From an uncultured Eubacteriales bacterium (GTDB taxonomy: Bacteria > Bacillota > Clostridia > Oscillospirales > CAG-272): a stretch of DNA of 64,000 nucleotides. The stretch covers positions 1-64,000 of the forward strand of contig CABUHS010000008.1 in assembly GCA_902491535.1 (NCBI GenBank). Reading direction: 5' to 3'. Both the position numbers and the translations under genes were made by a program. The notes under the pieces were generated by a model, which did no database searches, was not told the origin of the DNA, and saw nothing but the letters and a program-made list of their open reading frames with translations. Positions 34,521 through 43,598 of this stretch are shown piece by piece (the stretch's first letter is position 1; each line of letters begins with the position of its first letter).

Positions 34521-34886
34521 ATGGAAGTAATGGAACTTGCGCGTGAGCTTGGGCTCATGCTTAAAAAGACCGATGTTATGAAGCGTGCGGATGCGGCTGA
34601 GGCGGCTTTTCACGCAGACGCGGAGCTTCAGGCAGATATTGCCGAGTACAATGCTCAGCAGAAGGCAATGGAGGGCGTTGACGATGAGGAAGCGAGAAAG
34701 GCTGTCCGCGAGCGTCTTGACGCACTTTACGGAAGAATTCTCTCCCGCAAGACATACGGAGAATATCTCGAGGCTCACGACGCTGTCGGCAAGCTTATGA
34801 ACGATGTAAACGAGGAGATCAATTTTGCTATTACAGGCGAGCATTCCTGCGGAGGAAACTGTTCCTCCTGCGGCGGCTGCCACTAA
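34521..34886 (+). CDS. YlbF/YmcA-family protein with Cys-rich tail
   Basis: A 121-residue, mostly helical protein of the YlbF/YmcA (RicF/RicA-like) fold: MELARELGLMLKKTDVMKRADAAEAAFHADAELQADIAEYN, then VRERLDALYGRILSRKTYGEYLEAHDAVGKLMNDV. The tail is CGGNCSSCGGCH, typical of clostridial members. In Bacillus subtilis related proteins form a complex with an iron-sulfur cluster that guides RNase Y, so the cysteines may bind a metal or cluster here. It lies between miaB and mutS, a common clostridial order. GAAAGCAGG precedes ATG. Confidence 0.82.
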   Translation: MEVMELARELGLMLKKTDVMKRADAAEAAFHADAELQADIAEYNAQQKAMEGVDDEEARKAVRERLDALYGRILSRKTYGEYLEAHDAVGKLMNDVNEEINFAITGEHSCGGNCSSCGGCH

Positions 34887-34892
34887 TCATAA

Positions 34893-34921
34893 CGGCGGCG
34901 CTTTCCGCGCCGCCGTGTTTT
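34893..34921 (+). terminator. Possible terminator after the ylbF-like gene
   Basis: ACGGCGGCGC pairs perfectly with GCGCCGCCGT around TTTCC, followed by GTTTTGG. The short T run makes it moderate. Confidence 0.6.
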
Positions 34922-35056
34922 GGATATAAAGAGAAATGCGCGCGGCAAAGATCCGGCGCTGCCGAAAAATAGAAATATCAGTGCGGAAGATCATGACCGT
35001 GCGCAGGCACATTTATACTGTGCGAAATGACGACAAGGGAAAGGACGGACAGAGAA

Positions 35057-37654
35057 ATGCCGGTAACACCGATGATGGCTCAGTATCTGAGCGTAAAGGA
35101 AAAATATAAGGACGCAATACTCTTTTTCAGGCTCGGAGATTTCTATGAAATGTTTTTCGAGGACGCAAAAACGGTATCGCGTGAGCTTGAGCTTGTTCTC
35201 ACCGGCAAGGACTGCGGACTTGAGGAGCGTGCGCCGATGTGCGGTATACCGTATCACAGCAGCGAGAGCTATATCGGTAAGCTTGTTTCAAGAGGACACA
35301 AGGTCGTCATATGCGAGCAGACGGAGGATCCTGCATCGGCAAAGGGACTTGTAAAGCGTGAAGTAGTCCGCATCGTTACTCCCGGAACGCTTATAGAAAA
35401 CGGACTCCTTGACGACGAAAAGAATAACTATCTCTGCACTGTTTCCGTATCGGACGGCGGTGCGGGCGTGTGCTTTTCCGATGTTTCCACTGCCGAGCTG
35501 CGTGGAACGTTTATCTCGGGAGACGATCTTGAAAAGCGTATTATAAACGAAATAGCTGCGTATATGCCGCGCGAGCTTCTTATAAATGTTTCTTCGGACA
35601 GCCTTTCCGAGGTTACTGCTTTTGTCCGCGAACGCATCGGTGGAACGGTCGACGACCGCAGATGCGATTATTTTGAATATAACGAGGCACAGCTCCGGAT
35701 AAAGGATATTTTCGGAAAGACCGCGCAGGAGATCGGGGCGGAAAAACCGCAGAGCGTATGCGCGCTCGGAGCAATGCTGAGATACCTTGAAGAGACATAT
35801 TGCAGGGAGATCCCGAACATAAAGGATCTGCGGTTCTATTCCGAGGATCAGTATATGCAGATAGACGCGGGAACGAGAAGAAATCTTGAGCTTTGCCAGT
35901 CCATGCGCGACGGGGAAAAGCGCGGTACTCTGCTCTGGGTGCTTGACCGCACGCGCACGTCTATGGGAGCGCGGCTTCTGCGCAGGTGGATAGAAAAACC
36001 GCTGCGCAACGCTGCGGCGATTTCGGCGCGTCAGGACGCGACGGCTCAGCTCTGTGACGACTATATGCTGCGCAGGGAGCTTTCCGAAACGCTCGGCGCG
36101 GTGTCGGATCTGGAGCGTCTTATGGCGCGTGTCAGCTACGGTACGGCGAACGCGCGCGATCTTTTAGCAGTGGGTAAGACTCTGTCGGTCATACCTTATA
36201 TCAAGGAGCTGCTGTGCGAGTCGGGTTCTGCCGAGCTGAAAAGAATTTTTGCCGAGCTTGATCCGCTTGCAGAGCTTTCCGAAAAGCTTCTCCGCGCGAT
36301 CGACGAAGAACCTGCGGTGACCGTCCGCGAAGGCGGAATGATAGCCGACGGCTACAGCAGCGAGATAGATGAGCTGCGCGGAATAATCAATAATTCGAAG
36401 GAATACAAGCTGAAAATACAGGAGCGCGAACGTGAGCGGACGGGAATCAAAACGCTCAAGATCGGCTACAACCGCGTGTTCGGCTATTACATAGAGGTCT
36501 CAAAATCATACGTTTCGGCGGTTCCCTCCGACTATATACGTAAGCAGACGCTTACAACGGGCGAGAGGTATATAACCGACGAGCTTAAAAATATGGAGGC
36601 GACGATCCTCGGCGCTGTCGACAAGGTAAGCGCGCTTGAATATGAGCTTTTCTGCTCGCTCCGCGATCTTGTAAATGAAGCTTCGGACGCAATAGCGCGG
36701 AACGCGTCCTGCTTTGCGCGGCTCGACGTGTACTGTTCGTTTGCGTCGGTCGCTTTTGACGGAGGTTACGTCCGTCCCGAGATCGAATACAGTGACATTC
36801 TCGATATCCGCGACGGACGGCATCCGGTCGTTGAGAAGTTCGTCCGCAGCGGCTGCTTCGTTCCGAACGATACGCTGCTCGATACAGAACACAACCGCCT
36901 GATGATAATAACCGGTCCGAATATGGCGGGAAAATCGACATATATGCGTCAGGTCGCGCTGATAACGCTTATGGCGCAGATCGGCTCGTTTGTACCTGCC
37001 GCGTCTGCGAGAATAGGAATTGCGGACAAGCTGTTTACGCGCGTCGGTGCGTCGGACGACCTTGCGGCGGGACAGTCGACATTTATGCTCGAGATGAACG
37101 AGGTCGCTTACATACTGAAAAATGCGACAAAGCGCAGTCTTATAATCTATGACGAGATAGGCCGCGGAACGAGTACATTTGACGGAATGAGCATAGCGCG
37201 TGCGGTGGCGGAGTATACCGCAGGCAAAAAGCTCGGCGCACGGACACTGTTTGCGACGCATTACCATGAGCTTACCGAGCTTGCAGACACGCTTCCGGGC
37301 GTTGTAAACTATAATATCGCCGCGAAGAAAAAGGGCGATGAGCTGATATTTCTGCGCAGGATACTCCGCGGAGCGGCGGACGACAGCTACGGTATTGAGG
37401 TCGCGAAGCTGGCGGGCGTTCCAGGCGAGATAATAAAGCGCGCGCGTGTTATTCTCGACGGACTTGAGAAAAAAAGCGCGGCGGCACAGCGGCTTTTCGA
37501 ATCTGAAGAACCTGTGCCGGACGAGCCTGAGAATGTGAGTTTCGAGGATCTCGGCGCGGCGGAACTGCGCGACCGGATCGCGGCGCTTGATATGGATATG
37601 ATGACTCCGCGCGACGCACTCGATACGTTGTATGAACTGAAAAAACTGCTATGA
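35057..37654 (+). CDS. mutS: DNA mismatch repair protein MutS
   Basis: An 865-residue protein with the mismatch-reading motif RLGDFYEMFFEDA (Phe-x-Glu) near residue 30, connector and lever domains. The C-terminal ATPase has Walker A ITGPNMAGKSTYMRQVAL, YTRVGASDDLAAGQSTFMLEM-like segment (FTRVGASDDL), Walker B LIIYDEIGRGTSTFDG and the ATHYHELTEL switch. It recognises mismatches and recruits MutL. The start at 35057 (MPVTPMMAQYL) is favoured over 35027 because it matches the usual MutS start and has GGGAAAGGA upstream. Its 3' end is partly repeated just after the stop codon. Confidence 0.97.
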   Translation: MPVTPMMAQYLSVKEKYKDAILFFRLGDFYEMFFEDAKTVSRELELVLTGKDCGLEERAPMCGIPYHSSESYIGKLVSRGHKVVICEQTEDPASAKGLVKREVVRIVTPGTLIENGLLDDEKNNYLCTVSVSDGGAGVCFSDVSTAELRGTFISGDDLEKRIINEIAAYMPRELLINVSSDSLSEVTAFVRERIGGTVDDRRCDYFEYNEAQLRIKDIFGKTAQEIGAEKPQSVCALGAMLRYLEETYCREIPNIKDLRFYSEDQYMQIDAGTRRNLELCQSMRDGEKRGTLLWVLDRTRTSMGARLLRRWIEKPLRNAAAISARQDATAQLCDDYMLRRELSETLGAVSDLERLMARVSYGTANARDLLAVGKTLSVIPYIKELLCESGSAELKRIFAELDPLAELSEKLLRAIDEEPAVTVREGGMIADGYSSEIDELRGIINNSKEYKLKIQERERERTGIKTLKIGYNRVFGYYIEVSKSYVSAVPSDYIRKQTLTTGERYITDELKNMEATILGAVDKVSALEYELFCSLRDLVNEASDAIARNASCFARLDVYCSFASVAFDGGYVRPEIEYSDILDIRDGRHPVVEKFVRSGCFVPNDTLLDTEHNRLMIITGPNMAGKSTYMRQVALITLMAQIGSFVPAASARIGIADKLFTRVGASDDLAAGQSTFMLEMNEVAYILKNATKRSLIIYDEIGRGTSTFDGMSIARAVAEYTAGKKLGARTLFATHYHELTELADTLPGVVNYNIAAKKKGDELIFLRRILRGAADDSYGIEVAKLAGVPGEIIKRARVILDGLEKKSAAAQRLFESEEPVPDEPENVSFEDLGAAELRDRIAALDMDMMTPRDALDTLYELKKLL

Positions 37655-37704
37655 TCAGCCGCGGCGGAGCGGCGCCCGATATGGATATGATGACTCCGTG
37701 CGCT
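37580..37704 (+). repeat. Short direct repeat spanning the mutS stop
   Basis: GATATGGATATGATGACTCCG at 37589-37609 inside mutS recurs exactly at 37678-37698, 24 bp after the stop. The similarity extends several bases each side (about 36 bp at an 89-bp offset). Confidence 0.85.
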
Positions 37705-37792
37705 GCGGGCATGGCTGTACGCGTCCGAAAGATCGGGCGGATCTTAAAAAACGTTTTTTGATACTGATTTTGCGGGAGATGGTGGGAATTAA

Positions 37793-40171
37793 ATGAATAA
37801 CGTTATAAATGTACTTGATTTTAATGTTGCAAATCTTATTGCCGCCGGAGAGGTCGTTGAGCGTCCCGCGTCGGCGATAAAGGAGCTTGTTGAAAATTCG
37901 ATAGACGCAGGAGCAAAAAATGTCACTGTCGAAATACAGGGCGGCGGCATATCGCTCATGCGTGTGACAGACGACGGTTGCGGAATGAGCCGCGCCGACG
38001 CGGCTATGTGCGTAAAAAGACATGCGACGAGCAAGCTGAAAACGGGAGCCGATCTTAACGCGATCATGACATTCGGCTTTCGCGGAGAGGCGCTTGCGGC
38101 GATATCTGCGGTCACAAAGCTCCGCATATATACAAAACAGCCCGGAACTGACAGCGGAACTTTTGTCGAATGCCGGGACGGAAAGGTCATGACGGTAGAG
38201 GATATCGGATGTGCTGTCGGAACGACTATAATGGCCGAAGAACTTTTTGCCAACGTCCCTGCAAGACGTAAATTTCTCAAAAAGGATTCCTCAGAGACGA
38301 TGGCGGTCACATCTGCAGTTGAAAAGCTCGCGCTCTCGCATCCCGAGGTATCTATCGGACTCATATGCGACGGCAAGCTCAGATTCCGTACCGCGGGCGA
38401 TAATAAGCTTGCAAACGCAGTATATGCCGTCATGGGCAGGGATACTGCGCGCGGACTTATCTCCGTTCACGGTATGCAGAACAGCATCGGCGTTGACGGA
38501 TTTATAGGTTCGCCTGAGCTTGCAAAAAAGACACGCCACTCTGAAATTTTCTTTGTTAACGGAAGATATATAAGAAGCTCTGTTACCACTGCGGCTCTTG
38601 AGGAGGCTTTTCAGTCATACATACCGTCGGGGAAATTTCCCGTCTGTGTGCTGTACATAACCATGCATCCCGTGTTTGTCGATGTAAATGTTCATCCGTC
38701 AAAGCTTGAGGTCAAGTTTACCAGCGACCGCGAAGTTTTTGACGCGATCTATTCCGCCGTGCGCGGCGCACTCGTTTACAATATCGACCGTCCGAAATAC
38801 GAACCGAACAAAAGCAGTACATCGGCGGATCAGCTGGTTACCGCGTTCGCGCCGATGCCCGACAGAACGGAATATTCCGCCGGACGCGGCCGTATACCGA
38901 GGAGTCTGCTCGATATAGAGTATGAGGAGCCGGACGCTCCCGCGTCAAAGACGGAAGAGGGGCGCATAAGCACGGGCGGCAGTGCGGCGGCAACCGGAGA
39001 GAAATACGCAGGGCCGCGCGGCAGTGCGGCTTCGGGACAGCCGGCGGAGGCAGCCGCAGCTTTTGATACCGCGCCTGACGGTGCTGCACCGACGACCGGA
39101 AATGATGAAAACGGAGCGCGGAGTGATATTACCGGGGGCATGCGCGGAACGCAAAGCGATGTTACTCAGAATATGCGCGGCGAGCAAAGCAGTGTTACTC
39201 AAGGTGTGCGCGGCGGGCAAAGCGATATTACCGGGGACATGCGCGGAGCGCAAGACCGTGCTTCATATGGCGTACAGAACGGCGCGGCAGCCATAAAATA
39301 CGGAAATAGCTTTGACACGCGGCATACCCCTGAAGCCTCCGAAGTCCCTGTCCGGGAACCGACAGCGGCCCCGAACTTTTCGGATCCCGCTGATACCGCC
39401 GTACAGAGCGGAGGCACAGAGGCAGAAAGCGGCAGTGCAGCCGCGGATATAGCAGATATAAAAGATATAAACGGAATCAGTGACGGTGCTGCCGCATCTG
39501 AGCTTTCTGTGCCCGGGCATACTGCCGGTATATCTGATGATTCGGATAATACACGCAATACAAGTGATTCAGAGCATAAAAAGATTCCCGATTACCGCAT
39601 AATCGGCGTTGCGGCGAATGCATATGTATTTGTTGAGCTTGGCGACTCCGTGCTTGTTATAGATAAGCATGCTGCACATGAGCGCATAATTTTTGAGCGT
39701 ATGCGCGAAAATATGGGAAAGGGAGAGAATTTTCCCCAGATACTCATGCTTCCCGAAAAGATAGAGCTTTCCTATGAGGAGCTTCAGGCTGCGGAGGATT
39801 ACCGCGATGAGATACTCGCGACGGGATACGATTACAGTCTTGATACGGAAAACCGCACGGCGGCCGTTACTCAGATACCCTGCGGTGTTGAACATTCGGC
39901 GGCAGCCGACATGTTTACCGAGATGCTCGCGAGACTCTCGGACGGCGGCGAGGGCGCGGAGCTGTCGAGAAACGGAATATTCGAGCAGGCGCTCTATCAG
40001 GCGTCCTGCAAGGCGGCTGTCAAGGCGGGATATTCCGACGACATGTCGCACATAAAATGGATATGCGAGCAGGTCATATCAAATCCCAAAATACGTTATT
40101 GTCCGCACGGACGTCCCGTCGCGTTCGAAATGACAAGGCGCGATATCGAACACCGTTTTAAGCGGATCTGA
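37793..40171 (+). CDS. mutL: DNA mismatch repair protein MutL
   Basis: A 792-residue protein. The N-terminal GHKL ATPase (about 1-335) has VVERPASAIKELVENSIDAGA, the VTDDGCGMSR box, ATSKL and GFRGEALAAISAV. A long disordered linker (about 340-590) is rich in Ala, Gly, Ser, Thr and Asp, with an 11-residue tandem repeat. The C-terminal dimerisation domain (about 595-792) has IDKHAAHERIIFERM, SCKAAVKAG and CPHGRPV. The DxHAxxERxxxE-like metal motif and the CPHGRP motif are those of endonuclease-type MutL, though the residue after ER should be checked. It links MutS recognition to strand nicking. Confidence 0.95.
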   Translation: MNNVINVLDFNVANLIAAGEVVERPASAIKELVENSIDAGAKNVTVEIQGGGISLMRVTDDGCGMSRADAAMCVKRHATSKLKTGADLNAIMTFGFRGEALAAISAVTKLRIYTKQPGTDSGTFVECRDGKVMTVEDIGCAVGTTIMAEELFANVPARRKFLKKDSSETMAVTSAVEKLALSHPEVSIGLICDGKLRFRTAGDNKLANAVYAVMGRDTARGLISVHGMQNSIGVDGFIGSPELAKKTRHSEIFFVNGRYIRSSVTTAALEEAFQSYIPSGKFPVCVLYITMHPVFVDVNVHPSKLEVKFTSDREVFDAIYSAVRGALVYNIDRPKYEPNKSSTSADQLVTAFAPMPDRTEYSAGRGRIPRSLLDIEYEEPDAPASKTEEGRISTGGSAAATGEKYAGPRGSAASGQPAEAAAAFDTAPDGAAPTTGNDENGARSDITGGMRGTQSDVTQNMRGEQSSVTQGVRGGQSDITGDMRGAQDRASYGVQNGAAAIKYGNSFDTRHTPEASEVPVREPTAAPNFSDPADTAVQSGGTEAESGSAAADIADIKDINGISDGAAASELSVPGHTAGISDDSDNTRNTSDSEHKKIPDYRIIGVAANAYVFVELGDSVLVIDKHAAHERIIFERMRENMGKGENFPQILMLPEKIELSYEELQAAEDYRDEILATGYDYSLDTENRTAAVTQIPCGVEHSAAADMFTEMLARLSDGGEGAELSRNGIFEQALYQASCKAAVKAGYSDDMSHIKWICEQVISNPKIRYCPHGRPVAFEMTRRDIEHRFKRI
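39117..39258 (+). repeat. 33-bp in-frame minisatellite in mutL
   Basis: An 11-codon unit is repeated about four times in the linker: MRGTQSDVTQN, MRGEQSSVTQG, VRGGQSDITGD, then MRGAQ, with a partial RSDITGG before. The DNA core ATGCGCGG-n-GCAAAGC is well kept, so copy number can change without breaking the frame. Confidence 0.9.
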
Positions 40172-40225
40172 AACTGCGTGCCTGCCTGCACGGACGCCCC
40201 GTTGCGTTCGAAATGACAAGGCGCG
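40105..40225 (+). repeat. Short direct repeat spanning the mutL stop
   Basis: The 38 bases at 40105-40142 inside mutL (encoding HGRPVAFEMTRR) recur at 40188-40225 after the stop with two mismatches, at an 83-bp offset. Confidence 0.88.
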
Positions 40226-40277
40226 GCACAAAACGCAGACCGCAGATGCTTTTAAATACAGAAAGGTAAACTACTTT

Positions 40278-41411
40278 ATGTCATTCAAGGTTATAAAAAA
40301 AGAGGGACGCGCACGCCGCGGCGTTATGGAGACCGTCCACGGAACTATTCAGACTCCTGTTTTCATGAACGTCGGAACGAGCGCCGCAGTCAAGGGCGGA
40401 ATATCGACTCTCGATCTGTACAACGTCGGGTGTCAGGTCGAACTGTCCAACACCTATCATCTGCATATACGTCCGGGCGATGATCTTATACGCGATCTCG
40501 GCGGTATACATAAATTCTTTAACTGGGACCGTCCTGTGCTGACCGATTCGGGCGGATTTCAGGTGTTCTCGCTTGCAAAGCTCCGCAGGATAAAGGAGGA
40601 GGGTGTTTACTTCTCGTCGCATCTTGACGGAAAAAAGATATTTATGGGACCTGAGGAGAGTATGCAGATCCAGTCTAATCTCGCGTCTACAATAGCTATG
40701 GCGTTCGACGAGTGCGTCGAGAATCCCGCGCCTTACGATTACGTAAAGAAGTCCTGCGAGCGCACCTACCGCTGGCTTGTACGCTGCCGCGACGAGCATG
40801 AGCGTCTCAATGCACTTCCGCAGACGATAAACAAGCAGCAGATGCTGTTCGGAATCGGGCAGGGCGGAACATACGAGGATCTGCGTGTAGCTCATATGGA
40901 GCAGATCGCCGAGCTTGATCTTGACGGCTATGCGATCGGCGGTCTTGCTGTCGGGGAAAAGACGGAGGATATGTACCGTATCATCGACGCTGTAGAACCC
41001 TATATGCCGGCGGACAAGCCACGATATCTTATGGGAGTCGGCACGCCGCTGAATATACTCGAAGCCGTTCATCTCGGCGTAGATTTCTTCGACTGCGTCA
41101 TGCCGAGCCGCAACGCGCGTCACGGCAACCTCTTTACCTGGAAGGGAAAGCTCAACTTACTCAACGAGAAATTTATCCGCGACGACACTCCGATAGATCC
41201 GGACTGCGGATGTCCCGCGTGCCGCCGCTATTCAAAGGCTTATATCCGGCACCTTTTCAAGGCGCGGGAGATACTCGGTATGCGGCTTTGCGTGCTTCAT
41301 AATCTCTACTTCTATAACGATCTGATGAAAGAGATCCGCCTTGCTCTCGACGAGGGGCGTTATGAGGAATTTTACGCAAAGTATACAAAGATACTCGGCG
41401 AGCGGCTGTAA
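40278..41411 (+). CDS. tgt: tRNA-guanine transglycosylase
   Basis: A 377-residue enzyme with SNTYHLHIRPGDDLI, the catalytic Asp in LTDSGGFQVFSLAKLRRI, IGQGGTYEDLR, the second active-site segment GLAVGEKTEDMYRI, FFDCVMPSRNARHG, and the zinc site CGCPACRRYSKAYIRHLF. It exchanges guanine 34 for preQ1 or queuine in tRNAs for Asp, Asn, His and Tyr. AGAAAGG lies before the ATG. It stands alone after mutL; no queA was found nearby. Confidence 0.97.
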   Translation: MSFKVIKKEGRARRGVMETVHGTIQTPVFMNVGTSAAVKGGISTLDLYNVGCQVELSNTYHLHIRPGDDLIRDLGGIHKFFNWDRPVLTDSGGFQVFSLAKLRRIKEEGVYFSSHLDGKKIFMGPEESMQIQSNLASTIAMAFDECVENPAPYDYVKKSCERTYRWLVRCRDEHERLNALPQTINKQQMLFGIGQGGTYEDLRVAHMEQIAELDLDGYAIGGLAVGEKTEDMYRIIDAVEPYMPADKPRYLMGVGTPLNILEAVHLGVDFFDCVMPSRNARHGNLFTWKGKLNLLNEKFIRDDTPIDPDCGCPACRRYSKAYIRHLFKAREILGMRLCVLHNLYFYNDLMKEIRLALDEGRYEEFYAKYTKILGERL

Positions 41412-41444
41412 GCGCCGACCTGCTCAGCTTAAAATAAATATATT

Positions 41445-41490
41445 ATCCTGTCCGAAGTGGCTTTAACTCATCGGACGGGATTTTTTATTT
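41445..41490 (+). terminator. Terminator after tgt
   Basis: ATCCTGTCCGA pairs with TCGGACGGGAT (one G-T pair) and is followed by TTTTTATTT. Confidence 0.88.
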
Positions 41491-41555
41491 CATGTTACGG
41501 AAGTCCGAAAAAAGCAGAAATTCGGAAGATCATATATATTAAAATATTATTAACA

Positions 41556-41584
41556 TTGACTTTGTTTAATTTTTAATATATAAT
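41556..41584 (+). promoter_or_regulatory. Sigma-A promoter of the polymerase/PBP operon
   Basis: TTGACT (41556-41561), 17 bp, TATAAT (41579-41584). It gives a leader of about 310 bases full of dyads (for example GGCATGTGTCCG near 41700 and GCATGTCCG near 41648) before the structured motif and the gene. Confidence 0.85.
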
Positions 41585-41737
41585 AAACTTTGTATATGAA
41601 TGTGTCCGGACTTTGGACATGCTGACGATTTTAAAACGGACTGTAAGCATGTCCGTCACATGCCTTCAAAGGCATATGACATGCGGCTTTAATGATAAAG
41701 GCATGTGTCCGGGTTGCCGCTTCGGCAGATGATAAAA

Positions 41738-41876
41738 TAACCTCACGGCGTAAACCGAAGCCTTGCCGTGCAAGCCTTCGGATGTCTGAGCGAACATTGA
41801 ATAACTAAAAGCAAGACGACAGTGTCGTTTTGTCGCAGCGAAGCAGCGTACCGAGGCTTGCGCCTTGCTTTTACGA
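41738..41876 (+). ncRNA. Structured leader motif, copy 2
   Basis: Second copy of the motif at 29411. The 70-base core, TAACCTCACGGCG through GAACATTGAATAACTAAA, keeps the same pairing: GGCGT with ATGTC through wobble pairs, and CTTGC-CGT-GCAAG. It is followed by a different closing stem, TAAAAGCAAG (41806-41815) with CTTGCTTTTA (41864-41873), enclosing ACGAC/GTCGT and GGC/GCC hairpins. So the variable domain keeps its form but not its sequence. It ends 25 bases before the downstream start. Confidence 0.65.
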
Positions 41877-41900
41877 TATTATATATTTCGGAGGATTCAA

Positions 41901-43598
41901 ATGGGTATTACCGACCGGATAAAACGGATAAATTTCGCGGAGATACTGCTGGTTATTTCCCTGTTTTTTATAGGAATATTTCACGAATATCTGTCATGCG
42001 CAGTATCTGCGGTGATACTTGTCATGCTGTGCGTCAGACTGGCGGGAACGGGAAAACTGAAATTTTACCGCTCGCCGATATTAATAGCTTCTGCCGCCGC
42101 TCTGTTTTTTTATGCGCTGAGCGCCTTTTGGGCGGTCGATTCCGGGGCGGCGTTTATCGGCTTTATGAAATTTCTTCCCGCGCCGCTCTTTCTTTTGCTG
42201 CTTATGCAGCAAAAAGATACCGACGGTATCATACACCGTCTTCCGTATGTCGCCGCTGTCATGACGGTTTTGCCGGCGGCAGGAATGCAGATACCGCTAT
42301 TCAGACCGTTTTTCTCTGTTGCGGGACGGCTTGCGGGATTTTTTCAGTATCCGAATACCTTTGCGCTTTTTTTGCTGATTGCGGTGCTTGTTGTTCTTTC
42401 AAAAGATAAATATTCCGCGGCAGATTTTGTTATTCTTGCTCTGCTTCTTTTCGGAATCGTGTACACCGGATGCAGGACCGTTGCGGTTATGGCGGCGATA
42501 TTCTGTCCGCTCATGCTTCTTTCGGGCAAAAACAGACGTATAAAATTTGCCGTACTCGGCGTACTTGCTTTTGTAGTCATAGCGTTTGCCGCTGCTGTGC
42601 TGATCTCCGGAAATACGGGCGTATTCGGAAGGATATTTACGGTATCGCTCAGTGAGAGTACCTTTGTCGGCCGTCTGCTGTATTTCCGCGACGCTCTGCC
42701 GGTCATCGCGACGCATCCGTTCGGTCTCGGATATATGGGCTGGTACTATATCCAGCAGTCGGTGCAGACAGGGCTTTACTCGGTCAGATTTGTACATAAC
42801 GATATTTTGCAGCTTATGCTCGACGTCGGCTGGATTCCGTTTATCCTTTTTGCCGCGGCGGTATTCCGCGCCCTGAAAAACGGTAAAAATCCGTTTTATA
42901 AAAAGCTGATCCTGATCGCGGTTCTTATGCATAGCTGCTTTGATTTCGATCTGCAGTTTATAGCGGTATTTTTTGTGCTTATGCTGTTTTCTGATTATAC
43001 CGACGGAAAAGAGATCTTTTTAAAGCCCGGCAGGAGCGGAAAAAAGGCTCTGATATGCATATCGGCAGCCGCGGCGGTACTGAGCGTCTATATGGGAACG
43101 GCGCTTGCACTGTCCCGTTTCGGGCAGTACGGCGCGGCACATGCCATGTATCCGTGGAACACACAAAACGAGATATCTATGCTCACCGGGGAGAAGGATA
43201 TCGCCGCTGCCGATAAAGAGGCAGACGGCATTATCGCGCGGAATTCTCATGTTCAGGTCGCATACAGCGCAAAAGCAAGATATGCTTATTCAAAAGGAGA
43301 TTTTGCGCAGGTGATAAAATATAAGGATCTGATCTTTGAAAATGCGCCGTTTGCATATGAAGAATACGAGGAGTACTGCTACATGCTCATAAACGGGATC
43401 GCGCTTTACCGTTCGGCAGGGGATACTGACAGCGCGGAAATATGCCGCAGGGAGCTTATCGGCGCAAAGGAAAAGCTGGAGAACACCGAAAAGAGACTCA
43501 GCCGTCTCGGCAGGATGATAAATGATCAGCCGACGCTGCGTCTGCCTGAGGAGATAGAAAATTATATTTCGGCTATGGAGGCATCGGAGCAGAAATGA
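41901..43598 (+). CDS. O-antigen ligase/polymerase-like membrane protein
   Basis: The 565-residue protein has about ten to twelve hydrophobic helices in residues 15-400 and a soluble, helical C-terminus (about 420-565) with TPR-like character (AKARYAYSKGDFAQVIKYKDLIFENAPF). The Wzy_C-type periplasmic loop is visible at VGRLLYFRDALPVIATHPFGLGYMGWYYIQQ, with FVHNDILQLMLDVGWIPFILF after it. Such proteins join or polymerise lipid-linked sugars; the substrate is unknown. The start at 41901 has GGAGG seven bases upstream. Its stop overlaps the start of the PBP gene by 4 bases. Confidence 0.8.
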   Translation: MGITDRIKRINFAEILLVISLFFIGIFHEYLSCAVSAVILVMLCVRLAGTGKLKFYRSPILIASAAALFFYALSAFWAVDSGAAFIGFMKFLPAPLFLLLLMQQKDTDGIIHRLPYVAAVMTVLPAAGMQIPLFRPFFSVAGRLAGFFQYPNTFALFLLIAVLVVLSKDKYSAADFVILALLLFGIVYTGCRTVAVMAAIFCPLMLLSGKNRRIKFAVLGVLAFVVIAFAAAVLISGNTGVFGRIFTVSLSESTFVGRLLYFRDALPVIATHPFGLGYMGWYYIQQSVQTGLYSVRFVHNDILQLMLDVGWIPFILFAAAVFRALKNGKNPFYKKLILIAVLMHSCFDFDLQFIAVFFVLMLFSDYTDGKEIFLKPGRSGKKALICISAAAAVLSVYMGTALALSRFGQYGAAHAMYPWNTQNEISMLTGEKDIAAADKEADGIIARNSHVQVAYSAKARYAYSKGDFAQVIKYKDLIFENAPFAYEEYEEYCYMLINGIALYRSAGDTDSAEICRRELIGAKEKLENTEKRLSRLGRMINDQPTLRLPEEIENYISAMEASEQK

